A stretch of DNA of 64,000 nucleotides from Hoylesella saccharolytica JCM 17484 (lineage in GTDB: Bacteria > Bacteroidota > Bacteroidia > Bacteroidales > Bacteroidaceae). The position numbers and the translations under genes are program-made. Shown here piece after piece: positions 47,440 to 59,266 of the stretch. Under the pieces are notes generated by a model, which searched no databases, was not told where the DNA came from, and saw only the letters and a list, made by a program, of their open reading frames with translations. Location of the stretch: NCBI RefSeq assembly GCF_000614205.1, contig NZ_BAKN01000015.1, positions 1 to 64,000 on the forward strand, written 5' to 3'. How positions within the stretch are numbered: the stretch's first letter is position 1; every line of letters starts with the position of its first letter.

Positions 47440-50268
47440 ATGACTAAATATGACTACTATATGAATAACCGCTTTTCTAAACCCATCAAAAGGGGATTGA
47501 CAACGTTGGCTATGGTTATTGCTTTTTCTTGTTTTGTGGCTTGTACCGACGATTACAAGTTAGACAATCCGGGAAATAACCCCGAATGGTTGGGAAATAG
47601 TATTTACGGAGAGCTCAAAAATCCGGGCAGCTCAGTCCTGAAAGGTACTTTCAACAACTATTTGCGATTAATTGATGACTTGGGATATGCTGAAACGTTG
47701 GGTAAAACGGGGTCGAAAACAATCTTTCCTGCCAACGACGAGGCTTTTACTCGCTTTTTTTCAGATAACACGTGGGGTGTAACCAAATACGAAGACCTTA
47801 CGCCATCGATGAAAAAGATGTTGCTCTATTCTTCCATGCTCGATAATGCAATTCTCGTTGAGCTATTATCAAACGTCAGTGCATCAAGCACCAGCGTTTC
47901 GACCGGTGTAGCGTTGAAGCATACAACAGGTGTAAACGTTATCGACACCATTACACATATATACGGTCCGGCAGGTCTTCCGGTGAACAATCGCTATTGG
48001 ACACCTTTTTATACACGCGGAATTAATCTCGTGATGGATGCTACACGACCGATGATGGTGCATTTTACCGCCGAGCAAATGCGGGCCAACAACATCACCA
48101 CAATGGGTGTCAACAGCGACTTTTCAGTAATTACAGGGTCGGAATATAACGAAGTAACGAAGTCGGCTTACATTTTCAGAAACCGTATTATCGGTGCGGA
48201 TGTAACCTGTCGCAACGGTTATATTCACCAAATGCAGAATGTTATCGTGCCTCCCGGCAACCTGGCTGAAGTGTTGCGCACAAGTGGTGAAACCAACTAT
48301 TTCAGCAGAATGTTAGACCGTTTCAGTGCACCTTTCTACGATGCTGTTACCACCAACAATTATAACGACTATGCCCAAGCCAACGGTTTGCCGCTGGTCG
48401 ACTCTATTTTTCAGAAACGATACCTTAGCGAACGGTCGGAAGGTGGAGGGGTAATGAGAGATCCCTACGGCAAGGTGGTAAGCAGAGACGGACTGTTGCC
48501 CTACGATCCGGGATGGAATACCTATACCAGCGGTATAACTGGCGCTAATATTTTGGCAGATATTGCAGCGATGTTCGTGCCGAACGATGCCGCAATGGAG
48601 CAATACTTTCTGCCCGGCGGAAGTGGCGCATTTCTTATCGACCAATACGGAAAGAAAAGTAATACGCGCGCAAATCTGAGTGAAAACATCGACTCTATTC
48701 CGCAGAACATCATTCAGGCGTTTCTTTCGAACCTGATGAAGAGCAGCTTTATCGGTACCGTTCCAAGTAAATTCGGCGATGTAATGGACGATGCTTCCGA
48801 CCCGATGGGGCTTACCTTGGGCGATATTACCACCAATACAGATGGTACTTACAATGTAAAAATTGCCAACAACGGCGTGGCGTATATATTAAATAAGGTG
48901 TATGCACCTAACAAATATGTGGCTGTTTCGGCACCGGCATTGCTAAGCGACGATATGAAAGTTATTAACTGGGGTATTCAGGATAAAACAAATCTACGCC
49001 TGAACTTTTACGCTTATCTGCTGGCAATGAGTGCCAACTATGCGCTTTTCTTGCCCACCGATGCCGCTTTTGGCAGATATTATGTAGACCCGGCCTTTCT
49101 AAAGCATGCCCAACCCCGCGCATTGAAGTTTTATTATGACAAGACAACCCCTCCGTATCTGTTCTGTTCGGCGTGGAAATACGACCCTACCACAGGTATG
49201 GTGGGCGATTCTATCGGTCGTGCTAACAATATCGGAACACAGTTTATCGACATTTTGAATTATCACACGGTTGTGCTGAACAGCGGCGAAACGCCCGGTG
49301 GCAACAAGTACTACAAAACCAAGCACGGCGGTGCCATCGCCTTCGACGGTTCTACCGTGCAAAGCGGCGGCCAGTTGCAAAACAGTTTGCCTGCGAGCAA
49401 CATTACCAAGACCTACAATCAGAAGAACGGAAAGGCGTTTGCCATTGACCATTTGATACAAGCTCCGCAAAATTCGGTGTACAAAACACTGAGCGACGAT
49501 ACACAGTTTTCTTCATTTATGGAACTCTGTTCGCCGGAAAACCTAAGCGATATGCTTTCGTTTGCGGGTATCTCTGCCACCCAAAATTCATTTGGTCATT
49601 CACCTCAAGATGCCTATTCGGTGTTTGTAGATAAGAATGGGCTCGACTTTAACGTCAATTATTTTAACACCTATAACTATACGGTTTACGCTCCCGACAA
49701 CACCGCGATGAATGCCGCTTATGCCGCAGGTTTGCCCAGATGGTCGGATGTTTATGCCATCACTTCGGCTTCATACACCCCAAACAGCGCAGAATTTGTT
49801 GCCGCACAAGCCAAAGCACTAGCTATGATCAACGAGATTAACAGCTTTATTCGGTATCATTTCCAAGACAATTCAGTTTATGCAGACAACACCGTAGAGA
49901 ACGGCGAATATAGTACAGCTAGTTCTGATTCGTTGGGTTTGCGTGAAAAACTAATTGTAAAAACCGAAAGTGGAAACGGTAAAATATACGTACAAGATAA
50001 TCGCGGAAAGACCATTATAATTGACGCCACAGACTCGAAAATGGTAAACCGCATGACCCGAGACTATATTTTTAATGCCAAAGCCCAAAATGCCATCAGC
50101 ATAACCACTTCTTCGTTTGCAGTGGTTCATCAAATCAGCACCCCTTTGAACATCCATAAGAATAGCGATCGGTACGATGCCGCATGGACAGGGTCTGGTG
50201 CCAAACAATGGCTTTTGGCACATAGACGCGCCTTTCTGGCTAAACAAAAAGAAATGCTCAGCAAATAA
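47440..50268 (+). CDS. Large FAS1 (fasciclin) domain lipoprotein
   Basis: The 942-residue lipoprotein has its lipobox near residue 35 ('AFSCFVACTDDYKL'). A start at the internal Met (MNNRFSK, 47461) gives a more normal signal peptide. Fasciclin-like repeats are visible: 'YLRLIDDLGYAETLGKTGSKTIFPANDEAF', 'YALFLPTDAAFGRYY' and 'YTVYAPDNTAMNAAY', each followed by a long helical-strand part. FAS1 domains are adhesion or ligand-binding modules. It is the first gene of the FAS1-SusC-SusD-FAS1-FAS1-SusC-SusD operon (14 bp to SusC). It is likely on the outer-membrane surface, taking the place of a SusE/F-type accessory binding protein. The ligand is unknown. Confidence 0.82.
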   Translation: MTKYDYYMNNRFSKPIKRGLTTLAMVIAFSCFVACTDDYKLDNPGNNPEWLGNSIYGELKNPGSSVLKGTFNNYLRLIDDLGYAETLGKTGSKTIFPANDEAFTRFFSDNTWGVTKYEDLTPSMKKMLLYSSMLDNAILVELLSNVSASSTSVSTGVALKHTTGVNVIDTITHIYGPAGLPVNNRYWTPFYTRGINLVMDATRPMMVHFTAEQMRANNITTMGVNSDFSVITGSEYNEVTKSAYIFRNRIIGADVTCRNGYIHQMQNVIVPPGNLAEVLRTSGETNYFSRMLDRFSAPFYDAVTTNNYNDYAQANGLPLVDSIFQKRYLSERSEGGGVMRDPYGKVVSRDGLLPYDPGWNTYTSGITGANILADIAAMFVPNDAAMEQYFLPGGSGAFLIDQYGKKSNTRANLSENIDSIPQNIIQAFLSNLMKSSFIGTVPSKFGDVMDDASDPMGLTLGDITTNTDGTYNVKIANNGVAYILNKVYAPNKYVAVSAPALLSDDMKVINWGIQDKTNLRLNFYAYLLAMSANYALFLPTDAAFGRYYVDPAFLKHAQPRALKFYYDKTTPPYLFCSAWKYDPTTGMVGDSIGRANNIGTQFIDILNYHTVVLNSGETPGGNKYYKTKHGGAIAFDGSTVQSGGQLQNSLPASNITKTYNQKNGKAFAIDHLIQAPQNSVYKTLSDDTQFSSFMELCSPENLSDMLSFAGISATQNSFGHSPQDAYSVFVDKNGLDFNVNYFNTYNYTVYAPDNTAMNAAYAAGLPRWSDVYAITSASYTPNSAEFVAAQAKALAMINEINSFIRYHFQDNSVYADNTVENGEYSTASSDSLGLREKLIVKTESGNGKIYVQDNRGKTIIIDATDSKMVNRMTRDYIFNAKAQNAISITTSSFAVVHQISTPLNIHKNSDRYDAAWTGSGAKQWLLAHRRAFLAKQKEMLSK

Positions 50269-50282
50269 CCCATCAACAGCGT

Positions 50283-53200
50283 ATGAAAATATCTACTATA
50301 AAGCGTTTGCTTTTTCTTGCTTTATACAGCATCCTTCCCCTTGCAGCATTAGCGCAAAGCACCAGAATATCGGGTACAGTGAATGCTATCGACGGTCCTG
50401 TTATGATGTGTAATGTTACCGAGCGTGACGTCAACGGTCGTATTGTGTCGGCTGCGCAAACCGACATCAATGGCAACTTCTCAATGGAAATAAAGAGTAC
50501 GAAGAACCGTTTGAAAATTTCTTATATTGGTTATAAAACCGTTTCGATGCCCATTGGCAGCAAAACCACCTTCGATATCAAACTGGAAGAACAAAATACG
50601 ATTAAAGAAGTAGTGGTGCAGACGAAGCGAAGATTTAACAACGGCGGTTTAGTTATTCCCAAAGACGAAGTTTCGGTAGCTGCACAAACTTTCGATATGA
50701 ACAGCGTAGAGGGTCTGTCGTTTACCAGTGCAGACGAAGCTTTGCAAGGACAGATTGCCGGTCTTGACATTGTAACTAATTCGGGTAACCTCGGTGCAGG
50801 TACCTCTATGCGTCTTCGCGGTGTTACAACCATCAACGGTTCTGCCGAGCCACTTATCGTTGTAGACGACAACATCTTTGATAACCCCGATAAAACATTC
50901 GATTTTACAACTGCCAACGAAGAAGCTTATGCCTCTTTGTTGTCGATTAACCCGCAGGATATTGCTTCTATTGATGTATTGAAAGATGCCGCCGCAACAG
51001 CCATTTGGGGGTCGCGCGGTGCCAATGGTGTTATCTCTATCCGCACCAAACGCGGTTCACGCGGTAAGACCCGAGTAAATTACGATTTACGTATACAAGG
51101 TAGCTGGCAGCCCAAAGGGTATAATCTGCTTAACGGAGACGAATACACCATGTTAATGAAAGAAGAGTATTACAACCCGTCGCAGAGTTCTGCCGCCACA
51201 ACCAACGTAAACGAGTGGAACTATAACAAAAGCTGGAGCGAATACGAAAACTGGAATAACAACACCGACTGGGCAAAAGAGGTAAAGCAAATGGGGCTCA
51301 GTCAGTATCACCATCTTACTATTCAGGGTGGTGGAGAGAAAGCAAACTTCTACATTAGTGCCGGTTACGACCGACAAAACGGTACGATTATACGGCAAAC
51401 TTTAGACCGTTTTTCAACGAAATTAAATCTCGATTATTTTGTCAGCGACCGAATAACTTTCCGCACTTCATTTCCACTGACCTATACCAATAACAACCGA
51501 AACTACGACGATGATATTCTGGGTCGCTCTTTAAAAATGGCTCCGAACATGAGTGTGTACCGACAAAATGCAGACGGAACAGATACCAACGAATATTATA
51601 TTATGTTACCCGCAGGTGCCCGGGGTAGCGGTTCGACAGTGGCAGGAACCTCTTCTTCCGAACTTTCGGATGTACGCAAACTCGGAAACCCCGTAGCCAT
51701 TGCCAATTTAGCATGGAGAGACGAGAAAACTTACCGTATATCGCCCGAGATAAAGTTGGAGTATAATCTCTTGGGAAAATCAGATTCTGAAACCCGATTG
51801 AAGTATACTGGACTTGTATATATGGATATTTTTTCAAAAAGCGAACCCAAATATTGGCCCGGCTCACTGTCTACCGACGGTTGGACCGACCCAATGTACA
51901 ACCGTACGACCATAGAAGACTACAACTCGCTGGCCTTTACCACTCGGCACAGCTTTACATTTACGCCCCATTTTAAAAATGAAAAATGGTATGCCACCAT
52001 GTTTTTACGCGGAGAAATGGTATCAGGTAACAGTAACGGACAAACCGTTGTTACGCGTAACCTTCCCAATGGCGCAACCTCTCCCACAGTTTCAGCCGAT
52101 TTACACGAAATGTGGACGAGTAACGGACAATGGAGATGGGTGTCGGCACTGTATTCGGGCCACTTCTCTTACGATTCGCGCTACGCCCTTGACTTATCCG
52201 TACGCACCGACGGAACGACGAAATTCGGCAGCAGTAAACGTTGGGGGTATTTCCCCGGCGTATCTGCCCGTTGGAACATCAGCAACGAAAAATTCATGAA
52301 ATGGGCCAAGTCGTGGCTTTCGATGCTTTCTTTACGCCCCTCTTGGGGTATCGTCGGCAAACAGCCCGATAACGAATATTTACAATATGCACGGTATAAC
52401 ACCAGCGGTATTTACGGTAACGGCTCAAATAATCAGGGCGTAACCTATCTTGAAGGGTTGCAACTCAAGAATTTACAATGGGAACGCACCACCCAGATCA
52501 ATATCGGTGGCGACTTCGGATTTTTGAATGACAAGATTACCGGAGACTTTAACTACTATTACAAACGCACCAACGACTTATTGATGCGCAATGTTCGTAT
52601 TCCTTCTATTACAGGCTATTCTACCCTTCCATGGGCGAATGTAGGGGAAATGAAAAATCAAGGCTGGGAATTGAACTTAAGCCTAAATAAGATTGTAAAA
52701 GTAGGAAAGTTCTCTGCCAGCCTTAACTTGAATATCTCACAAAACCTTAACGAAATCGTTCGATAAACGAAAGCACACTTGAGTCGATTAATGCCGAGTG
52801 GGATGCTGGCAAACGAGGGCAATATCTTAATCGTATTCAGACAGGAAACCCCTTGGGGTCGATTTACGGATTACGTTATAAAGGTGTTTATCAATACACT
52901 TATGATTACCTGACAAATTACAGAGACAACAATCCCGGTATGACAACAGCCCAATTTAGAGACTGGATTAACAACGAATTCCTTGCGAGTGGTAAGACCG
53001 CTCCCATAGCTCTTGATGCTGAAGGAAAAGTAATGATGGACTCGCACGGCAATCCCATCCGCCAGGTTTATAACTTTAGAGATGGTAGTTCTACCTACAC
53101 ATTCCAAGGGGGCGATGCAATTTATGAAGACATTAACCACGACGGGCAAATCAATTCACTTGATATTGTTTATCTAGGTAATAGTAACCCCAAGATTAAC

Positions 53201-53677
53201 GGAGGCTTTGGGTTTACCCTGAACTACGGTAATTGGATGCTGCGAAGCAACTTTAACTACCGACAAGGTATCAAAGTTGTGAACAGAGCCCGAATGAATT
53301 TAGAACAGATGTTTAATTCTAACAATCAGAGTACGGCTGTTAACTGGCGCTGGCGTAAGAATGGAGACTTTACTTACATACCTCGCGCTATGTACGATAC
53401 GGGTTATAATTTTTTAGGTAGTGACCGCTACGTGGAAGATGCCTCTTTTGTTCGCATGAGTTACATACAGTTGCTTTATAATTTTAATAAACAGGCCATC
53501 AAGTCGTTAGGTTTAAATCGCCTTCAGTTGAGCGTATCTGGACAAAATCTTTTTGTGTGGAGCAAGTATAGCGGAACTGATCCCGAACACTCTTCGGGTG
53601 CTTGGGGTATTGCATACGACAATTCTCAAACGCCCAGAGGAAAATCCGTTACGATAAACATTCAAGTTGGTTTCTAA
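50283..53677 (+). CDS. SusC/RagA family TonB-linked outer-membrane protein (one-base frameshift)
   Basis: With one base restored the protein is 1131 residues. It has a signal peptide (ending ALAQ), a CarboxypepD-like domain (about 28-100), a plug with 'ADEALQGQIAGLDIVTNSG', 'MRLRGVTTINGSAEPLIVVDD' and 'IDVLKDAAATAIWGSRGANGVI', and a large barrel ending 'SVTINIQVGF'. SusC proteins import oligosaccharides or peptides with the SusD lid encoded next. The frame breaks near 52761-52763: 'ISQNLNEIVR-stop' becomes 'LNEIV-INESTLESINAEWDAGK' with one extra base, after which the frame runs to 53677. It has 15 bp to SusD. Confidence 0.93.
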
Positions 53678-53692
53678 CAAATTAAGGTGTAA

Positions 53693-55444
53693 ATGATGAA
53701 ATCTAAAAATATATTCAAGTATATATCCGTAGCTGTTACAGCACTGATTTTTACTTCTTGCAACGACTTTCTTACCATTTATCCCACCGATAAGACCATT
53801 GGTGAAGATGCTTGGAACACCAAACGCGATGTAGATAATATGGTGGCAGGAGTCTATCGAGAGATGATAAGTGGGGAAATACAAAACCGCGTTGTTATCT
53901 GGGGAGCTTTTCGCTCGGACGAATTAGCCAAAAACACCAATTACAGTAATAGTAATTTGGATAACATTAGTGCCGTAAACTTATTACCCGGTAATGGTTA
54001 TAATGGTTGGAATGCGTTCTATTCGGTAATTAACCGCTGTAATATAGTATTGGCACATGCTGCTGATGTAATGCGAAAAGACCCCAATTTTACAGAGGGA
54101 GACTATCAAACGGCGTGCGCACAGATGAAGGCTCTGCGCAGTCTTTGCTATTTTTACCTAGTCAGAGCCTTTCGCGATGTTCCCTATACAACACAAGCTT
54201 ACGAAAGCGACAATCAAGATATGCAGGTGCTTCAAAGTTCGCCTGACAGCGTATTGCAGGCATGTATCAGTAATTTGGAAGATGCTGCAAAGTATGTTGT
54301 ACGATCGGGCGCATACGGCACAAACGATTGGCGCAATGTAGGATACATCACCCGAGATGCCGTTCACGCCATTTTAGCTGATATTTATCTGTGGAGAGGC
54401 TCTATGACTCATAATGTTGCCGATTATCAGAAAAGTATTGAATATGCCGATATGGTGATTAAAGCCAAACACGAACATTATCTGTCGGTTCATAGAAACA
54501 ATCTGGGCATAAACACAAGTACCGATATTTATCATTTATATGATGGAGCTAATGCCTTTGCCATGAATTTTGTACAAGGTAATTCACGCGAAAGTATTTT
54601 GGAATGGCAGTATGATGGAACCGTGAATAGCAATGAAGGGTTAGAAAATCTCTACTACTGGTACGATAAAGATCACAATTACAGCGCATTGATGGCTACG
54701 CAGATATTCAATTCTGTTGATGTCAATGCCAATACCGAATTGGGTTCTAAGGTATATATGTCTACCAATGATTATCGGTATTGGCTCCATACGTATGACG
54801 TCAATAACTCGGAAGCCGAGCAGTTGGCGGTAAGAAAGTTCATTACAGACAATCCGTTTATTGTTGATATTTCAAGATTAACGGTTGGTGAAGCGCGAAC
54901 AAATAGGCGTGCCTATGCCAATTTTCGACAGAACTGGATTGTTTACCGGTTGACTGATGTAATGTTAATGAAAGCCGAAGCGCAGGTTCAGACAGCCACT
55001 TCAGATACCGATGACGCTTTACAGAAAGCGTTTCAGTTGGTACAGACGGTGAATAAGCGTTCGATGCTGGAAACAGCAAGAGATACATTGAAATTTGACG
55101 ACTATCGGACCAAAGAGAATATGGAACGTTTGGTTTTGGCAGAACGCGAACGCGAGCTATGTTATGAAGGCAAGCGTTGGTTCGACTTGATGCGGTTTGG
55201 GTATCGCAGAATGATCGGTGTCGACATCAAAAAGAAAATGGCCGATCAAACCCAATGGCCTGCCTTACCTTCGGATATGCTGAAAATTGTGGTAAGAAAA
55301 TATGTTAGCGGAGGCGATGCCGTATCTTATAAAATGAAGAGCGAGCCATATTTGTACTTCCCTGTTCTTGAAGGTGAAACCAAAGTGCTCGGGATTAAGC
55401 AAAACCCCGTTTATAAAAACAATAATTCGAGTTCTAAAAACTAA
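53693..55444 (+). CDS. SusD/RagB family nutrient-binding lipoprotein
   Basis: The 583-residue lipoprotein (lipobox 'LIFTSC', Cys near 22) has the SusD start 'NDFLTIYPTDKTIGEDAWNT', the tetratricopeptide-like 'AQMKALRSLCYFYLVRAFRDVPYTT' and the C-terminal family block 'ERERELCYEGKRWFDLMRFG'. It forms the lid over the SusC barrel encoded before it. The gene ends 5 bp before the next FAS1 gene. No glycan specificity can be deduced. Confidence 0.94.
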   Translation: MMKSKNIFKYISVAVTALIFTSCNDFLTIYPTDKTIGEDAWNTKRDVDNMVAGVYREMISGEIQNRVVIWGAFRSDELAKNTNYSNSNLDNISAVNLLPGNGYNGWNAFYSVINRCNIVLAHAADVMRKDPNFTEGDYQTACAQMKALRSLCYFYLVRAFRDVPYTTQAYESDNQDMQVLQSSPDSVLQACISNLEDAAKYVVRSGAYGTNDWRNVGYITRDAVHAILADIYLWRGSMTHNVADYQKSIEYADMVIKAKHEHYLSVHRNNLGINTSTDIYHLYDGANAFAMNFVQGNSRESILEWQYDGTVNSNEGLENLYYWYDKDHNYSALMATQIFNSVDVNANTELGSKVYMSTNDYRYWLHTYDVNNSEAEQLAVRKFITDNPFIVDISRLTVGEARTNRRAYANFRQNWIVYRLTDVMLMKAEAQVQTATSDTDDALQKAFQLVQTVNKRSMLETARDTLKFDDYRTKENMERLVLAERERELCYEGKRWFDLMRFGYRRMIGVDIKKKMADQTQWPALPSDMLKIVVRKYVSGGDAVSYKMKSEPYLYFPVLEGETKVLGIKQNPVYKNNNSSSKN

Positions 55445-55449
55445 AGGTG

Positions 55450-57510
55450 ATGAAGACGATAAATTATAAAAGATTGCTTGGTAAATACGCTATCTTGGTG
55501 CTCTTACCCGTTGTTAGCGGACTTATTAGCTGTTCCGAAAACATCGACAATTCCAATTTATACACCTTTACAGGAGAAACCATAGAAGATTATCTGACCA
55601 ATCGCAACGATAAATTTAGTAGTTTCAATTATATTCTGCAGCGTGCCGGGATGGACAAAATTTTGTCTGGATATGGCACTTATACCTGCTTTGCTCCCAC
55701 TAATGAGGCCGTAAAAGTGTATATTGACAGTTTATATGATGACAATACAAACAAAGATTTTGAACACAACGGTATGACCTCGCGCAGCTTAGAAGGACTT
55801 TCAGACTCTCTTTGCAATGATATTGCGCTTTTTCATCTAGTTAACTCGAAGGTAAGAGCTGTGGATATGAGCAACGGTATGACTATCGGCACCATGTTGG
55901 GACGTGACATCAATACCAGTATCGACCCACAAACAGGTTCTACGCTTATCAATGTATACTCGCGTATCACAAGTTTGGACAATGATTTAGAAAATGGTGT
56001 GCTACACGAAATCGATAATGTGCTGCGCCGTTCTAACCGACTTGTGTCGGGAGAAATGGGACAGCATCCCGAATTCAGACTCTTTTCACAAGCTCTGGCT
56101 TTAACGGGCTTGGCAGACTCGTTAACTGCACAGCAGAAAAACGGACTAGCTGCAGTGAACAATAATCCTGAGGGCAACTGGGTTCCGGAAGTTTGTAAAG
56201 AGGGATATACCTTATTTGCCGAAACCGATGACGTATTAAAAGCTAACGGTATCAATGATATTCAGGATTTGATTAGTTATTCCAACAGGGTTTATGCCCA
56301 TTGTGCAGATGCCGGAACAGGCTGGTATGATTATTTCAGAAATGAAGGGATAATCGTTAGCACAGGTACCGATTACAGCAATCCGTACAATTGTTTGAAC
56401 ATATTTTTGCGTTATCATATTCTAAAACTCAAAGTGCCCTACGATAAGCTGGTATTCGATTACAATCAAGTTTCTAAGGTTTCCATTTATGAATATTATG
56501 AAACGATGTTGCCTTACACCTTAATGAAGGTAATACGGGTAAACGGTAAACGTTTAATAAACCGTTGGGTTACTAATAATACGCTTACCGACCGTTTGGC
56601 AGAGATGGGCTCTACCTCGATACAAGTTGTTAAACAAGAAGGTTTGGAGATATCCAACACTGGATATCAAGCCTTGAACGGCTATATACATCCCATCGGC
56701 GGAATGATGGTTTACGATGCCCATGTACCTCATGGCGTACTGAATGAGCGTATGCGCTTTGATGATACATCACTGCTTTGGGAAATGGCATCTAACTCTA
56801 TTCGCGGAATGACGAAAGCAGAAATACTTGCCAACGCGGCAAATGTGAAAGATAAAAATATCCCACGTGTACAATTCCCTAGTAATTATTTTAATAATCT
56901 GATAGTCTATAACGGTGAAAATACCCGTCTGCGTTACTTGGCAAAAGATGAAGGTGCATATAGCAATTATCAAGGTGATGAATTTCTTTGTATCGGTGCT
57001 TACGATTTTGCTTTCCGTTTGCCTCCGGTACCCGACGGAACTTATGAACTTCGAATGGGATATACCGCCAATGGCAACCGGGGTATGGTGCAATTCTATA
57101 TAGGAAAAGATTCTCGGCAGACTTCAATGAGAGCTCTTGACATCCCTTTGGATATGCGTAACGTTCCTGTTGATAATGCCGATGGCTCGCCTGACGCTAA
57201 CACTGGCTGGTGCTTATATACCAAAACGTCGGACATGGGCGTTGAAAGCGATCAAAATATGCACAACTTGGGCTGGATGCGCGGACCTCTTTATTACACC
57301 ATCGGAGTGGGAGGAGCAACCATAGCACGCGCCAATGCCCAAGACTTACGACGCATTATTGTAAAACAACGTTTTAAACAAGGTGAATATTGGTTACGCT
57401 TTAAAACCGTACTTCCCGATAATACAGGTACACAATTCCACCTGGATTATATCGAGTTTTGTCCTGAAAACGTCTATAACAACAAGCAATATGTTGAAGA
57501 TATGTATTAA
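55450..57510 (+). CDS. FAS1 domain lipoprotein
   Basis: The protein is 686 residues from the ATG at 55450 (a GTG one codon earlier is unlikely). It has a lipoprotein signal ('VVSGLISCSENID') and at least two fasciclin-like segments ('FNYILQRAGMDKILSGYGTYTCFAPTNEAVKVYID', 'TLINVYSRITSLDNDLENGVLHEIDNVL'). A C-terminal beta-rich part (about 520-680: 'FAFRLPPVPDGTYELRMGYTANGN', 'YWLRFKTVLPDNTGTQFHLDYIEFCPE') looks like a carbohydrate-binding-type jelly roll. That module is the only hint of glycan binding in the operon. It is co-transcribed with SusCD upstream. Confidence 0.82.
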   Translation: MKTINYKRLLGKYAILVLLPVVSGLISCSENIDNSNLYTFTGETIEDYLTNRNDKFSSFNYILQRAGMDKILSGYGTYTCFAPTNEAVKVYIDSLYDDNTNKDFEHNGMTSRSLEGLSDSLCNDIALFHLVNSKVRAVDMSNGMTIGTMLGRDINTSIDPQTGSTLINVYSRITSLDNDLENGVLHEIDNVLRRSNRLVSGEMGQHPEFRLFSQALALTGLADSLTAQQKNGLAAVNNNPEGNWVPEVCKEGYTLFAETDDVLKANGINDIQDLISYSNRVYAHCADAGTGWYDYFRNEGIIVSTGTDYSNPYNCLNIFLRYHILKLKVPYDKLVFDYNQVSKVSIYEYYETMLPYTLMKVIRVNGKRLINRWVTNNTLTDRLAEMGSTSIQVVKQEGLEISNTGYQALNGYIHPIGGMMVYDAHVPHGVLNERMRFDDTSLLWEMASNSIRGMTKAEILANAANVKDKNIPRVQFPSNYFNNLIVYNGENTRLRYLAKDEGAYSNYQGDEFLCIGAYDFAFRLPPVPDGTYELRMGYTANGNRGMVQFYIGKDSRQTSMRALDIPLDMRNVPVDNADGSPDANTGWCLYTKTSDMGVESDQNMHNLGWMRGPLYYTIGVGGATIARANAQDLRRIIVKQRFKQGEYWLRFKTVLPDNTGTQFHLDYIEFCPENVYNNKQYVEDMY

Positions 57511-57528
57511 ACATAAGTAGAAGATAGA

Positions 57529-59255
57529 ATGATGAAAAAAAATAAGACCTATATATATAAAGGTGTAAAAGCCATAGTAGTATGCTTATTGCTGGGTTTT
57601 GCAACGACAGCTTGTTCTGATTGGAACGATCACTATGCGACAGATACATCGTCTGAAGGAAGTGCCAACAACTCATTATGGGAGAATATCAAAGGTAATG
57701 CTCAGCTTTCTGAATTTGCTGATTTGGTACAAAAAGCAGGGTACACCGATGTCTTGAACAGTTCGCAAACCTACACAGTATGGGCTCCGCTGAACGGTAC
57801 GTTCGATTATGCTACACTTGCACAAGAAGCTAATGCCGTACTGCGCAAAGAGTTTATTCAAAATCATATTGCCTACAACAACTATCCGGCAACAGGAACC
57901 ATTAACGAACGAATTTTTATGTTGAACGAAAAGGTAATGAATTTCAGCGGCAATGGCTCTTATAGCATGGATGGCATCTCCATAGCTCAGGTAAATTTGC
58001 CCGGAAAGAACGGAGTTATACATTCCCTTAACGGTAAACTACCCTTCTTTGAGAATGTTTACGAGGCAATAAACACGAATACTTTCCCGCTCGACTCTTT
58101 AAGTAAATATTATCACAGCTACGACATCAATCAGTTTGATCCTAATAAAAGTGTTGTAGGTCCCACGGTTAATGGTGAGATAACTTATCTCGACTCGGTA
58201 TTTTACGAGAACAATACGCTATACAATAGATATAATGCATATATCAACCGCGAAGATTCGAGCTATACCATGCTGCTGCCCACTAATACGGCTTGGGTCA
58301 AATCAAAAGCAAGATTGAGAAATTATTTCAACTATATTCCCAAACTTATCTCTAAAGACCCGATGCTTTCGGGTAGTGAGGCCTCAAAAGAGATAACAGT
58401 AAAGCATACTGTATTGAGAGACTCTCTTGTTGATCTTTATAATTTGGCGGGGCTAACGTTCAATAATAACATCGTTGGAAACAGACCGCTCAAACAGTTG
58501 CAGACAGGTCAGCAACTCACTGCCGACTCGCTAATATCTACAGTTAACAACCGAGTTTATAACGAAGATACACATGACCTTTTTGTTGGGGCACAGCGAA
58601 TAAATAAAAGTAATGGAGCCGTATGGGTTACTGACAGTATTCGAATAAAGTCTTGGAATTTATGGAATCCTGTTATAACAGTTCAAGGTGAACAAAGCGG
58701 ATACCTTGCCGGTGTAGAATCAGGAAGTTCTTCGCGTGTAACCGTACTACGAGCCGATCAAAATCCGGATGTAGCAGGTAGTATTTCTGGCAATGCTTAT
58801 AGAGAAATTTCGCCGGCTAATGCTTCCTCCAATCCTTCGGCTCACTATTATCTGCCCAATATCTTATCCACCACTTACAGCATTTATGTCGTATTTGTGC
58901 CTGCCAATATTCTGACCAACAATGTCGAACGCATTGCACCTAACATCGTACAGGTAACAGTTAGTGCTGCAAATGCCAACGGACGGGTGTCAGAAAGAAC
59001 GCTAAGAACCGTTCGGAATGATGTTACGAAGGTAGATACCGTTTATTGCGGAGACTTTACCTTCCTGTTGCTTATCGGGGAATAGAGAACTGTAATCCTT
59101 ATATCAGTTTAAAAAGCCGCGTAACGGCAGCTCAATACAACAACAAACAAAACGACCGCACGATGCGAATAGATTGCATTTTATTGATTCCGAAAGAACT
59201 TGATACTTATCGAACAGCTCATCCCGGCTATAAGTATTTCGACCCCTTTAATTAA
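57529..59255 (+). CDS. FAS1 domain lipoprotein (one-base frameshift near the end)
   Basis: With one base restored the protein is 575 residues. It has a lipobox ('GFATTACSDWNDHY', Cys near 29) and fasciclin-like blocks 'FADLVQKAGYTDVLNSSQTYTVWAPLNGTF' and 'SYTMLLPTNTAWVKSKARL'. The frame breaks near 59059-59062: 'YCGDFTFLLLIGE-stop' becomes 'CGDFTFPVAYRGIENCNPYI' with one extra T, continuing 'RTMRIDCILLIPKELDTY' to the TAA at 59253-59255, 11 bp before the next SusC. Surface ligand-binding or structural partner of the SusCD pairs is the likely role. Confidence 0.8.
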
Positions 59256-59266
59256 AATAGAAACAA